The position numbers and the translations under genes were made by a program. The notes below the pieces were generated by a model, which worked only from the letters and a program-made list of their open reading frames with translations, was not told where the DNA came from and made no database searches. A DNA stretch of 64,000 nt. Origin: Incurvaria masculella. Its lineage: Eukaryota > Arthropoda > Insecta > Lepidoptera > Incurvariidae. Shown in pieces: positions 31,150 through 42,820 of this stretch (the stretch's first letter is position 1; every line of letters starts with the position of its first letter). The DNA lies in the NCBI GenBank assembly GCA_946894095.1, contig OX335642.1, forward strand, positions 25,369,021 to 25,433,020, in the 5' to 3' direction.

Positions 31150-32289
31150 CTATTTTGTTTTCCATTGACATTTTTGATGCTGAAATGCATTCAATGCTGC
31201 TGTTTTTTTTATCGCACCAGATAAATTTAAGGTGAATGAGGCCGTTGGCTGCGCAATTTTTCTTAGATCGTCTGCATGCTGGAAACCATTTTTGGCTATC
31301 TCAACTCGTTCTTGTGTCTCCACTTCTTTTCTTAAAAATACAAGTACATTTTCCAGCCGATCTTGACCTATCTCCTTGTTGCTTTTCTCCCATGCAATTA
31401 TGATATCTTCTGACAACGCCGATTCTATCATGGGATGCAGCATGGCTGCAAATTTGTCACTTGTTACGCCCAGTGTTTCCAGTGATCTTAACTGAGTGGT
31501 CAAGTGATCATAAAGATTATGTAAATTGTATTGTTTTCCTTGCTTAACTTGCGTCATTACTATGTTCAAAATCTCTCGCACATAATTTTCAATCATAAGG
31601 TCATCTCTGGCAAAGCGACTCTTTAATTGTTCAATCGCTTTGTGGTTATTTAGACCTGACTGAGGAAAACTATCGACAAGTTTCCGAACATTTGATCCAT
31701 GTTCGGTTGCTTGTAAAAGATATTGGAACTTGTCGTCGTCATCTATCTCCACATCTGTATCTATCTTTTTAAACTGACCCCAAAATCCAAGCCAATTCTT
31801 TAGTTGTCCGTCAAACTTCCTCAGTTCAATCTTTGGTAAGTGAAAATGTTTCTTATATTGTTTTTTTCTATTGATTTCTCCATTTACTTCACTTTCTAAA
31901 CTATCGGTGGATTGTGTAGAATCTCGACGTGCGCTTTGTTCATATGTTTGTCTCAATGTATCGCATTCGACGAGCTGATCAATAGGGTCATGCCCATAGT
32001 TCCCCTGTTTGACGGTATTATTTTCCAACACACTGCTGCCTGACAAACTAGCACCCTCGTGGTTTGATTGACTCAAAATATCATGATATTTATTAATCAT
32101 GCAGCGCCAGCGTAATTGATACATTTCTGTTGACGCGCATTCTTTAATCAGGATTTCTTCATCGAGTTCTCCATCTTTCATTAATTGTCGTTCAATAAGC
32201 AAATCCAACCGAAACAGGGCTTCCACTTTCGTTTGCAGGATCTTATAAATTGTAATTACCTGTTCTTTTGTTTCCGCTGTTTCGTCCAT
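31150..32289 (-). CDS. BEL/Pao gag-type protein (DUF1759 region)
   Basis: This 379-residue ORF starts with ATG about 90 bp inside the primer binding site. HFHLPKIELRKFDGQLKNWL and FWGQFKKIDTDVEIDDDDKF match the conserved DUF1759 segment that opens Pao/BEL polyproteins, and KFQYLLQATEHG follows as in the family. The N-terminal third is a helical region. The ORF ends about 390 bp before the 3' LTR; the usual zinc knuckles and protease are missing. Confidence 0.8.
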   Translation of the reverse strand: MDETAETKEQVITIYKILQTKVEALFRLDLLIERQLMKDGELDEEILIKECASTEMYQLRWRCMINKYHDILSQSNHEGASLSGSSVLENNTVKQGNYGHDPIDQLVECDTLRQTYEQSARRDSTQSTDSLESEVNGEINRKKQYKKHFHLPKIELRKFDGQLKNWLGFWGQFKKIDTDVEIDDDDKFQYLLQATEHGSNVRKLVDSFPQSGLNNHKAIEQLKSRFARDDLMIENYVREILNIVMTQVKQGKQYNLHNLYDHLTTQLRSLETLGVTSDKFAAMLHPMIESALSEDIIIAWEKSNKEIGQDRLENVLVFLRKEVETQERVEIAKNGFQHADDLRKIAQPTASFTLNLSGAIKKTAALNAFQHQKCQWKTK

Positions 32290-32401
32290 TTCTCATAATC
32301 TTTTTTCCGAAATAGTAAACATTCGCCGTAAAACGGTGCGCTCCTTGCGGAGGTTGTCCATGGTCTCTTGGAAGACTGCGTCCTGTCACGGTCGCCAGAA
32401 A

Positions 32402-32527
32402 TTTTGTTGAGGCGCAGTCTGATGCTTCCATGAATATAATACGACTTTTTACTTTAAAATCTTTTATTTGTCCTTTCATTTTTCTTTCAGTCAAACTGAC
32501 ATAAACTTTTCTTGTAATTATATGACA
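32402..32527 (-). repeat. 5' LTR of the BEL/Pao element
   Basis: This 126-bp repeat matches 30636-30761 and is unusually short for BEL/Pao. On the minus strand it begins TGTCATATAATTACAAG and contains an AATAAAA-like motif. The primer binding site follows at 32397-32381. Flanking CCCTC at 32528-32532 is one half of the target duplication. Confidence 0.8.
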
Positions 32528-32532
32528 CCCTC

Positions 32533-33937
32533 CTCAGCACCAACCTATATATATATATTCAATTAGATGTAATTGTATGACCTTAAATTTAAAATTTAGT
32601 TATGATATTCACCGTTTTCTGCTATTTTAGAATGTCCGTTGTAAGAAATATTCGCTTTGGCTACTGGCTTAACAAATAAATAAGTATAATATGTAAATAT
32701 ATTTGAATGAGTTATATATTTTTTTTCCTGTGTCCGAGTTTATCCCGAATAATAATTATATTGCTACCAAAAAATAGCTGCACATTTAATCCAATCATTC
32801 TTCACCATTGAAGAAAAGAAGAAGATTTTTCAAAAGATTGAATTATTTTTCTTTTATTCAAATAAAACAATTCCGCTACAGCACATACAATTTAGCATAT
32901 ATTGCTTACACATGGCAGCACACTTATTAGCAACATTCACAGTGTACCTAGTGAGAACAAACCTTATGCAATTATCTCTTTCAGAGACGACCATATTATT
33001 AGTATTCTATGTATATTAACTAAACTAAACTAAAACTAAACAAAATCCTTTAAAACATCTCGTTTTGGAACCATAAACATACACAAAAAATTTAAACAAT
33101 TCCAAATTAGTTCAATCTACAAATATAAACCTATACAACAATTTGGTTAGGTACCAATATTCGCGGTAGTCGTCATAGGAATCTACCACGAGGGAATCTA
33201 CCTTCGGTGAAAATTCAAACAAAAAGTATTTACATATTAGGTACAGGGTTAGGATTAACATATTACTAATATTTGAGGTACATAATTATATATATCAGAT
33301 CAAATGCCTACCCACGTAGTATGTTTTGATTAGATATTTGTGTTATTGCACGCGTTTGTAACTGAAATATACCTACCTACCCAGCTACTACGAACACTCA
33401 TACTGAGTATGAATCTTCTTTTTTCCAGACATAAAAATCGGATAGTTTACCAGTTTTAGTAAACACTTCCAAAGCATTATTGGAAGTATATTTATAACTT
33501 CATTCGTTTTAGAAAGTTATTCCATTGAATCCATGGCATGGCATGGCATATATGCGCATACCAAAGATATTGTATTCACATGAGCCTAAATAGATATTTT
33601 GTTTGTAACTTACGCAAATGTAGCAACCACAGATGTACCACCTTTCTTGAGTAACGATTGAAGTAGGGAATTCACCAACTTATAAAAAGTAATTTTAAAC
33701 TATTACAATTTTAAAACCAATTATCTCATAAAATTAAGAAGTAAACTCCATTATATGACAATGTACCGATAAATGTTTTGCATGGTATTGAGGTAAACAT
33801 TCCCGCGCTTTGCGCTTCACAAAACAAACTACATTTCAGCTGTAATCATTAGATGGTACCACACAACTCATTGCAGGTTTTCGCATATTATGATCCATGA
33901 GATTAGTATGTCGCTGACTGACTGATGAATACATCTA
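32533..33937. other. Intergenic, no gene recognised
   Basis: AT-rich between the BEL element and the Helitron-like element. No ORF of note, simple TA repeats at 32558-32566 only. Confidence 0.5.
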
Positions 33938-34922
33938 TCTATACTAATAATAAATCTGTAAGGGGTGTTCATGGAGTAAGTTGCTTTGTTTTCTAAGATA
34001 CTTTGTTTGTAGATTTTATGTATGATACTAAGACTAAATTTATGATTTTTAGAAATCAGTTCTGTATGTATGTATGTTCCTCCATAACTCTTAAACCGAT
34101 CATCCGAATTCGATGAAACTTACTACACGTACATGTAAATACACGGTATACAGGATAGGCTATATATAAATCAGTTACGCTTACGTTAAGATGTAGCTGT
34201 CATACAAACCGAAGCGGCGGCTTGGGGGGTAATCACTATCTGCCTTTATTTCTTCGTTTACTTCTTCTAAGCCACGCAACGGACTTTTTGATACGCTTTT
34301 CATTAATTTAAGGAGCGATCAACGAGCAAGGATTGCGTATGAAATTTTTAAATTTTTAATACAAATCTCAAGAGAAAAATGAAATGATGTACTTGAAAAT
34401 TGTAGGTAATAAAAAGGCCTACATAAAGTTCCGCGATATCATCAAAGATAATACTAATAAGTAGAGCGATAACTTCGAAGTACTCGCCCGATTTATTTGA
34501 GTATTTTATCAACGTATAGCAACTCTGGGCGAAGTCAGATTCCGGATGGGTTACCGTTTTCGATGTTGAAGGTGGCTGTGGTTCGTATTCTTCATAATAA
34601 ACTTTGTAAAAGTAAGGAAGGAGCTAGGGTTAATCACGCCTTTGTTGGTTTTATATCAATTTATATGTAGCAGTGCCAGTGCAGTAAGGGTCTGGCGGCA
34701 CATGCTTTGAAAATTCGCTCCCAAATGTCTACGAAGCTCTAAATAGGAATATGTCGATGTTTATAATTAAATCATGCCATATCGGTTCAAACGATTTTGA
34801 TTAAATTTGGTAGATGGATACATCGTCCTGGACCAGCCTTTTACTTTTTATCCAGGAAATAATTCAGACCGAAATCAATCCAACACGACATTGACCCGAG
34901 CGGAGCCGGGCACCGCAGCTAG
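33938..34922 (+). mobile_element. Helitron-like non-autonomous element
   Basis: Begins A|TCTATACTAATAATAAATC and ends with a GC-rich imperfect hairpin (CCCGAGCGGAGCCGGG) followed by GCAGCTAG|T, which fits the 5'-TC...CTAG-3' ends and A/T insertion of Helitrons. No Rep/helicase ORF. The interior has the CTTAAACCGATCATCCGAAT block common in insect repeats. Confidence 0.6.
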
Positions 34923-35096
34923 TTAAAATAAAACGTCGTAGAAAAGTTTTAATATCCCCAAACTCATAACAACATGTTTGTACACTTGCAAATGTTTTTT
35001 TAAAATTTAAACTTACAGAAACAGTGATGGTTAGGATTTCGTTTGATCTGTGATGGTGGTTATGATTCGCCTCACACAACCCACCAGGGGGTCTAC

Positions 35097-36046
35097 CTAT
35101 GAGATTCTCACCTGTGAGTCACCAGTGATTCACTGGTGAGTCACAATACTTTTGTACTCATGAAATGACAGACACGAGCCCCACTAGTGCTGTCCCTTTC
35201 TAATTATTCTGATTAGAGTGCAATGACACAACCTAACATTTGATGTTTGATGACGTTGTAGCGTAAGCTACATTATGTGTAACCTGACTGCTGCGTCGTC
35301 AGCTATGTATCTTTACGTGCGCCGCGCGCGCACACCAATACTTAATTTAGTAGAGAGAGTGGCCAGTCTGAGTTCTCACCTAAATTGACGTTTACGGCAA
35401 ACCGATCGACTGGGGTTTTCCGTAAAAACGTCAAACTCCATACAGGTTGTTACTAGATATACTGTGGTTTAACTGCTTAACTTTTTTCTTCTTTTAGGTC
35501 TTTACTTTAAGTCAAACTCGGACTTGCGATTTGTATGAAAACGCGGAATCGGCATAAACGTCAACGTCGACGTATTTGCGGCAACGTTGAGTAAGTTGTT
35601 AAATCAAACTCGAAATCGCAAATGTTAGTTCGATTAACGCCCACTGCGCGCGCTCTTCAATTTCTCCATACAATTCAAAACGCCATTCGATCGGTTTGCC
35701 CTAAACGCCAATTTAGGTGACAACTGGGACTACAGGCTCTGGCCTCTATATAGAAAAAAGTAAGCATCTATTTACTGAATAAAATTTGACAGAAGCGAAC
35801 ACGAGAACTTCTCGCTTTCACTTTCCTGAGTAGATATGCAGCATATCTACCTAGGAAAGCGAAAACGAATTAGTCACAGATGAAAGTGAAACAATTTCGC
35901 CTGAATTAATCAAACATAAAAAGGTTATGTTTGTGTCATCGCACTCTAATTAGAATAATTAGAAAGGGAAAACACTAGGGTATCTCGTGGCTGTCATTTC
36001 ATGAGTACGAAAGCGTTGTGACTCACAGGTGAGAATCTCATGATCT
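35097..36046. mobile_element. Foldback element with about 120-bp inverted ends
   Basis: The left end TGAGATTCTCACCTGTGAGT through ACTCATGAAATGACAG and CCCTTTCTAATTATTCT recurs inverted at the right end (35940-36046). The left arm has an extra palindromic insert CAGTGATTCACTGG. There is no ORF. A second inverted pair is nested inside at about 35366-35731. Confidence 0.65.
35366..35731. mobile_element. Nested inverted-repeat element
   Basis: Left arm TCTCACCTAAATTGACGTTT...GGCAAACCGATCGA; the right arm inverted has CACCTAAATTGGCGTTTAGG...GCAAACCGATCGAATGG. About 45-bp arms around a 270-bp core. Partial relatives of the right end occur near 42000-42080. Confidence 0.55.
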
Positions 36047-36049
36047 ACT

Positions 36050-37700
36050 CATTCCTTACTTACTTCATCTACTCACTCAATCACTCTGGATTTGTCATAT
36101 TTTACCATTAACGTCTTTCAATCATAATTTTGTCCTTCAACGGATAGTACAGCGAGTCTACTAATAAGATTCTCACCTGCGAGTGAGAATCCGAATAACC
36201 GTCTTTGCTCGAACAAACCCTTTCTTTCGTGCCTTGTCTGTGTTTAGTGTTGATTGGAATCATAGATAATATAATATTACTGCGTAATATAGATGGGAAA
36301 GCTGGGAACACTTCGGTTAACAAGGTGAAACAGCGATATAAAGGCCAACGTTAGAAAGAGAAAGCACTACTTTTTACTCAAAAGGTTGCCAGATTAGGGA
36401 TAAGTTAAAAGATTTCAAGATTTTTATGAGCGCTGGAACCAAAGTCTATGACTTTTTAACCAGCAATGTTCATAGATAAAATAAGTAATAAAACGATAAT
36501 TTCTTAGTGAAATAAATATACTTTATTTTTCTTTGGAAAAAATCTACTGAAGTACTTAAAAGTATTTTTACTCTTAATATTATCTACAATAATTTAATTT
36601 TCACGGATTTTTTTTGTAGTAAGTATAAATGATGAATACATAATTTCTTCAAGTTTCGAAGATCGAAAATTGTATTTAAGTTATTACCTAGTTCGTTACC
36701 TATGGAAAATGTAGAATTACGATTAGTTAAAAAAAATCGGCGAGTGAGATAAGTTAGGAAGTCAATGGTTGATAGTAAATGCGGCAATTTTCATACTGAA
36801 AATGAGAAAAGGACTTAGACAAATGACGATTAGTTGAAAGTTTCATTTAGCTAATCACTAAAAGGGATTTCAAATTAATCAAATGATTATGAAAGTCCGG
36901 GTGGTGGAGGTATTCCGAGATGAGATATTGATCAATTCATTTTACGCCATCTATAATTTGAACTCTATTATTTACTAAATCTACATTATGTTAACATTTA
37001 ATAGTGTTTAACAACGGTTAAATACTATAAACTCTATTTGTATTCGAAATTCGAAATTCGGGTGTACAGAGCCTTCATCATTATTAATACTAAATTGTAT
37101 CATCAAACATTTGTCAGCAATTTTATACTACATGTAGTATTTATCAAAATAATAATTATAATAGTTTCAGTTTCTTTATTTCCTCCATTAGATGTATATT
37201 ACACACTCGGATTCATATTATTTTTTTCCGTCGGTTCGATTACTTCTGGCAAAGAAGAGCCGACAAGAAACTTCGTCAGGTTGGTCATTGTATTATTATT
37301 TTTTCCAGTGATACTTACAAACTAGTTTACAGTGATTGATTGATTGATTACTACTGCTCACAAAGAACATTATTATAAGAACATTATATACATTGGTGAG
37401 GAGCAAACTCTTGACTACGATAATAACATCTTATTCTAAATTAATAGGAATTATGATCTAAATTGTTCAGGTGTAAAAAGCCATCGTCATTTTTGATACA
37501 AGGTAATATCAAATTAAATATAAGTTAGTAAATAATAAACAAATTCATACTAACAATAACAATGATACAAAATGTAATCCCCTGTTTACAGTCAAAATGA
37601 TTGAAATTCAGTAATTATAATAGGCTACTTCTGTTACCCGGTCATGTATTCATGGGAAAAGATCTGAACGTGTTCATCTGCTCTGGATAAGTGCTATAAT
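36050..37700. other. Intergenic, no gene recognised
   Basis: AT-rich, with one small palindrome GATTCTCACCTGCGAGTGAGAATC at 36168-36191 that copies the tip of the adjoining foldback element. The 95-codon open frame at 37038 has no domain. The far end should contain the 3' end of the P-type element, but no terminal repeat was identified. Confidence 0.5.
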
Positions 37701-37702
37701 AA

Positions 37703-38843
37703 CTACCGGTGCTTCCTTTTCAAGGACTTTTTGAATTTTTCTACAGCTAACTTTTGAAGATAACCTAACTTCTCATCAGCCCTACTATCTATTCCCTTCA
37801 ATAATCTATTAACAGATTTACACCAATAATTGAGTTGAAACTTTAAAACAAATTCAAAAAGATATGACTGTGCTTGTTCACTGTGATGAATACAATTGAT
37901 CCATTTTACAAGAACATTTTTCCTTAAATGACTTAACAAGTTTCGAAATACCGTCTAAATTAGCATGTTCATCTAAATAATTATTAATAGCACATGTACA
38001 ATTTTTATAAAATTCAATCATATCGGAAGAAGGATACATTAAAAAATTTCTTATTCTCAATGAAAGCATGTTCAGGTAACCTATGATCAGTTACAAAAAT
38101 ATTCTTACAAGATGTACAATTATCTAATTTTAGTACTATTTTCTTGGCTACCCAGCCTGCTATGTAAGCATTAGCATAACTCTGACATTTTTCATTAATT
38201 ACATCACTAGTAGTAATAAAGGGTTTATTGATAACTGACAAACTTGGTAAACAACATTTTGTAGAGGCTGTACCACAAACAGCCTGGGAAGCCTCAGAAT
38301 CCAAACTAGCCTTAAACAAATTTACCATATTTTTTAAGTCAACAAGATTATGAGCCCTATCTTTCTTACAATTAGCACCAGGAGAATGAACACTATGGGT
38401 ATCACTAATTATTAAAGCTTTAATAGAATTTTGAAACGCGTTGCACATAGGACTAACATTACGATAATTATGAGACCTTAATTTCCCAAAAAAATTTTCT
38501 AGAGGATCCTGATTTAAATTTCTAGGGGAAAAAAACCTAACACCCTTACTTCTAAGAAAATACCATAAACTTCTAAAACTCTTAATTGTAGTTATCCAAT
38601 TCTGGGCACTAGGAATCGAGTGCGTACGCCCATTCGTATCTACAAATTTCAAAGTTTCTAACATTTTAATAGCTTCGATCCGAAAAGTATGATGTGAACT
38701 ATTTTCCTGGACTCGCACTCGTAACTTTCCTTTATCATAAGCCTTATATCCATTAACACTATCAAACAACTTATCAAAAAATCCCACGAGTTCTGCTCCG
38801 ATAGTACTTGATACTCGTCTGCCATTGATGTCAGGTAGTCCAG
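37703..38843 (-). pseudogene. C-terminal part of the P-type transposase, two frame breaks
   Basis: The block starts at a tactttgcag acceptor. It contains FFDKLFDSVNGYKAYDKGKL and RFFSPRNLNQDPLENFFGKL, the end of the catalytic region in this family. At about 38043, inside a run of T, the frame moves by one base between ENKKF and LMYPSSDMIEFY. Near 37925 it moves again between KLVKSFKE and VLVKWINC. The last frame ends KKSLKRKHR at 37703. The reading frames are otherwise long and stop-free. Confidence 0.65.
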
Positions 38844-39282
38844 CTGCAAAGTAAAATAAAATGCTTGCAAACTCAGTGTAAGTACCTTCTTAGAATGGTT
38901 CTAAGTGGATTTTGTCTTCCATTTGAGCACAACATTGATGGACAACCAACACATCATTACTTTGAGATAAGTATCTATTCATCCTTTGATTTATTAGCAT
39001 GTTACCTTTCAGTACTTCAAATTCCTCTGTTCATATTGTTTGTACAAGTAATTGATTGGAAGACACCTTCAGAGGTTAGGGGCGCCTTTAAACGATATAT
39101 TTATTATAAGTTCTGCTATTCCGTGCCATATTATGTTTTCAGTATTTTATGTTAAAATTCAATGAAGATACAACATGAAATAATCATAAATTCGTAGTCA
39201 ATAACCAAAATAAAAAAGCATACTAAATAACCCTTAGAAATACAAACACTATTGCAGTTTAAAAAAATAGTTGTTTGCCTAC

Positions 39283-39965
39283 CGAAGTTCTTGAGTGTGC
39301 AGAGGTACTTGTGCATGCTGGAACTGAAAATTTGAACACATTTATTAACTTTCATTTTTTTCATTTTTAATGGATCAATATGTACATCTGTCACTTTCGG
39401 TATCATCCTCGCTTCCCCATTTGGACTATCTCTTTCATAGGCCTCCACCAGATCTTGCCACCTGGCCCTCTTTTTGCCACGACCAAACAAAATATCGTAC
39501 TTCATTAAATTATTACGAAGACCTTTCAATAGGTGAGGAGGATCATAAATAATAAACAATTCTTCACCGGCCACTCGAATCACCTGATTTTCGTAATGTT
39601 CATCTTTCAAAACACAGTCACGCATAGTTTCCTTCCTCAATATATTGATCGCTCCCCTATTGGATGCGCCTTGGTCACAAATTAAGGAAAGCGGAACCAA
39701 GTTACATTCTTTTAGCATAGCCACAACCTCTTTCAATATACCTGCTAATCTTTCACTCGGTGTTTTCCCTTCACAGAAGTAATAAGCTATCACCTGCTTC
39801 CATGAATGACATACTCCTCTTAACATTATTACCAAAGCATGATCTGCAAATTTTCGTCGCCTTTCATTTTCCCCGAGATCTACCAACCCTACAATTTTGT
39901 CATCAGGAGATAAATGAACCCCACAACTCAAAGATATTTCATCTATAACAATAGAGCAATATTTT
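39283..39965 (-). pseudogene. Catalytic-domain exon of the P-type transposase
   Basis: After a ttccactag acceptor the frame runs from KYCSIVIDEISLSCGV to LCTLKNF and a G|gtaggc donor with no stop. IDE holds the presumed first catalytic Asp. SLICDQGASNRGAI and YDPPHLLKGLRNNLMKYD are the RNase H-like parts typical of P transposases and THAP9. This is the best preserved part of the gene. It joins 38843 downstream with an in-phase codon (G|CT) to give AGLPDINGRRVSSTIGAELV. Confidence 0.75.
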
Positions 39966-39984
39966 CTAGTGGAATTCCAAGTTT

Positions 39985-40374
39985 GTCAGCCTCGGTGGCC
40001 CAGTGGCGCGACACTTCGGCGATCGCTCTCCGAAGTTAAGCAACGCAGGGTCCGGTCTGGTCTTGGATGGGTGACCATTCGACCGTTGAGAGAGGCTGGC
40101 CGTGGTTCGGATTCCACGTTAAGCTGTAGGTCCCTTTCCTTACTTACTAGGTGGTAGGGTTTATCCCGCCCGGGTTGGTACCATCGCATTGGATGAACGA
40201 TGGTCGAAGCGGCAATGAAAATTGTCCGTGTTTTCCATCCAGTTCAATGTAGCCGTGCAATATAAGGAAGGTCCTGGCATGGCACCTAGTTCCCATGTGG
40301 TGTGTTGGGCTAATACCATGACAGAACTTGTGGTATTAGCCATCCATGTCCAGTCACATAAAAAAAAAAAAAAA
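39985..40374 (+). mobile_element. SINE with 5S rRNA-like head, inside the P-type transposase
   Basis: The head begins GTCAGCCTCGGTGGCCCAG. At 40032-40074 it contains GAAGTTAAGCAACG and CTTGGATGGGTGACC, the internal promoter blocks (box A and box C) of 5S rRNA genes. The body follows from CTGTAGGTCC through TACCAACCCGGGCGGG to a 3' tail ending in 15 A (40360-40374). It is not a functional 5S gene because the 5' third does not match. The insertion lies in what reads as an intron of the transposase gene. Confidence 0.75.
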
Positions 40375-41030
40375 GTTAACGTTTCATTTGCTAAAAAGGT
40401 TTTAATACTGTTATTTAACCCAGTTCCAAAACTAATCTTTCTTATAATTGACTGCAATGTTTTAGTCGTCGGTAGTACAAAATGTTTCTCAAGGAATTTA
40501 TATCCTTTCGGACTAGATTTATACATCGCCAAACAGAAAAATTTTTTCATCCAATGTGTACTTGCGCCCCATTTTCTTACGATTCACATTCAATAATTGC
40601 ATTCTAATAAACTCTCTATTTGTCTTATTTAATTTATTGAGCATACGCTCAGATACGATATTTATACTCCTCTGTAGTGTTCTTCTATGCATCCGGACTC
40701 GTAGTCCTTTCGTTTCTGAAAAGGAAACAAATAAAAAATTACGTATACCTTGAAATAACTTTAATTTTCTAGAAGTAGAGGTATTTAATTGTTTCATTTT
40801 TTTTATTTAAGATCTCAGGCAATTTATACACGTCAGGAAGTTGTACACTCCTATAATAAGAAGCCGGTTTAGGAGCACACAAACCACAACAATTATAAAT
40901 GTTAGAAATGAAATGTACCTCTAATAATAATCATAGCAAATAAACCGTCTGTTTACTTATGCACGCAAGTAAAGAGTTATACTTCTTACAAAACTAACAT
41001 AAATTATATTTTGTTACATTGCCTCGACTT

Positions 41031-41090
41031 GGCTTGGGCTTGGGCTTGAGCTTGGGGCTTGGGCTTGGGCTTGGCATGGCTCGGCTTAGT
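41031..41090 (+). repeat. CTTGGG minisatellite
   Basis: About eight units of CTTGGG/GCTTGG with small variants, followed by a short GATA run at 41105-41120. It lies in the transposase intron. Confidence 0.7.
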
Positions 41091-41636
41091 AGATCCGGCA
41101 GATTAGATAGATAGATAGATTACTAGACGGCATGATGGTATGCTTATGTCCGTGCATGCATATGCACGAATGACAAAATGACATAGCAACAAGAAAAGTA
41201 GCCCCACACAATACTCCAAATAACCTCCAAAATTATTTCGATACAAACCTAACATCACTACATCATTACATGTTACATACAAACATTCACTCATAATGAT
41301 TTTTTTAATGCGCCTAAATAAGCATAACTTCAATTTTTTTTCTATATCATGTACACGTGTTATGCGACGTCACTAAACATGCATTTGGATAAAACTACTA
41401 TTAAGGCTACAGCTTAGCCACCGTAATGCTGGCAGAAAGAACATTTACTTGCCATTTCTTAAAGAACATGAAAAAGGAATGGATCAGACATCCTGCAACC
41501 ACGCGCACCAAACATTTTCTTCCATATTTTATTACAAACTGTGTCAAAGCGTTTGCGCCAATGTAAGTTTACCTACAAATTCGAATCATTCGAACACAGC
41601 CGAATGGCAAATTAAGTTTTGTCATTCCTTTTCGGC

Positions 41637-41833
41637 TCAATGCGATGTTACTAACCCGGGTGGGAACTAACCTATCACCTAGTAAGTAAGGAAGGGGACC
41701 TACAGTTTAACCTCGGTCAGCCTCAACAGTTGAAAACGGTCACCCATCTAGAACCCAACTGCGCTCAGAGACGCTTACCTTCGCTTACTGAACGGCAAAG
41801 CGTCTCACCACTAGGCCGCCACAGATGCTGACG
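41637..41833 (-). mobile_element. 5S-type SINE, head half only
   Basis: Minus-strand copy with TGGCGGCCTAGTGGTGAGAC at the head, TTCTAGATGGGTGACC as the 5S box-C-like part, and the start of the body (GGTCCCCTTCCTTACTTACT). The 3' tail is missing. It lies upstream of the transposase exons on the transposase strand. Confidence 0.55.
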
Positions 41834-42159
41834 AATTTCGTCCTAACGAAACTGAAGTGTAGTGATTTTCCAATTAGGCGGGCACGTCCTTAATAAAACG
41901 TTGACGGGTCATACGAACGTTTGACAGCTTACGCATCGTAGCCATGAGCACGCAAAAGTTTTTATGCTAACGCTCACTGCGGTGCTCTTCAATTCTCCAT
42001 ACATTTGTAGTGTATTCCGTGACGCTAGTCACCCTGTTTGGCCTAAACACTGAATTAACAACTGGGACTAGCCTTTCAGATCTTGCCACTTTACGTTAAG
42101 CATTTTACTTGTGTTCACTTTAGCGTGGTTTCAGCCGTCCATTTCATATTTTTTATATT

Positions 42160-42240
42160 TTTTACGTGACTGCACATGGATAGCTAATACCACACATACT
42201 GTCATGGTATTAGCCCAAAACACCATTTGGGGACTAGGTC
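42160..42240 (-). mobile_element. SINE tail fragment
   Basis: TGACTGCACATGGATAGC...GGTATTAGCCC...GGGGACTAGGTC on the plus strand matches the last 80 bp of the SINE family. It lies in the transposase intron downstream of the Gln-rich exon. Confidence 0.4.
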
Positions 42241-42706
42241 TGGATTAAGAATTAAGAAGGAGTTAAAAAGGAGGAGTCCGAAGCACAAACCACGAATCCC
42301 TTAGTCGGCTCTTATGACGCACGAAGAAATGCAGTGGGACGGCATTGTATTATTTCTAAGTGCCCACTATAAAAAAATTGCAACTATAATAATCTTATAA
42401 CACCCCTTATTTTAGCATCGGAAGTTAAAAACAAGGAAAATTTTGAACAAAATAGTGTTTGGAAATATTACAACTTCGATTATTAGTATGTCAGTTTTCT
42501 GTTTTATACCATAGTACTTACATGTGATAACTGTTAAAAAAAAATGACTGGACCCAGAAAAAAAGTTGGACCTTTTGAGAAATACTGGATGGATGAACGT
42601 CAACCATTGAGGCTGGCCGTGGTTTTTTCCATTTAATGTACTTAAATATGAATCCACATATTTATATTAATAATCCTTAATTTGAAAAAGATGATTTTGT
42701 ACGTAC

Positions 42707-42820
42707 GCGATGAATGCTGGTTAGCTGATGACGTAGATGGCTGCTGCTGCTGTCGTTGTTCTGGCGAAGGCTGCTCCGGTGGCTTCTCTAATGGCTGCAC
42801 ATCATACTCCCTTGCGGATT
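42707..42820 (-). CDS. Gln/Pro-rich second exon of the P-type transposase gene
   Basis: The exon lies between a cctttatcag acceptor and a TCGC|gtacgt donor. It reads QPLEKPPEQPSPEQRQQQQP and then Ser/Thr-rich sequence, a flexible linker between the THAP part and the helix-turn-helix part. Its phase connects in both directions: G|AA with exon 1 and C|AG with the next block, whose first codons give QVHFISNIYNCCGLCAP. The alternative donor 4 nt downstream (gtacaa) would break the frame. Confidence 0.5.

Larger units (their letters stand above)
30636..32527 (-). mobile_element. Compact BEL/Pao LTR retrotransposon with both LTRs, pol deleted
   Basis: Two 126-bp copies at 30636-30761 and 32402-32527 are about 90% alike, start TGTCATATAAT and end near CTCAACA on the minus strand. 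The flanks carry the same 5 bp, CCCTC (30631-30635 and 32528-32532), the size expected for BEL. A primer-binding-site-like stretch lies next to the 5' LTR at 32381-32397 (minus strand TGGCGACCGTGACAGGA). Only a gag-type ORF is present; protease, reverse transcriptase and integrase are absent, so it is a non-autonomous deletion derivative. Confidence 0.85.

Noticed and set aside
40021..40080. 5S rRNA gene
   Set aside because: Only the internal promoter part matches; the 5' third and the 3' end are replaced by SINE sequence with a poly(A) tail.
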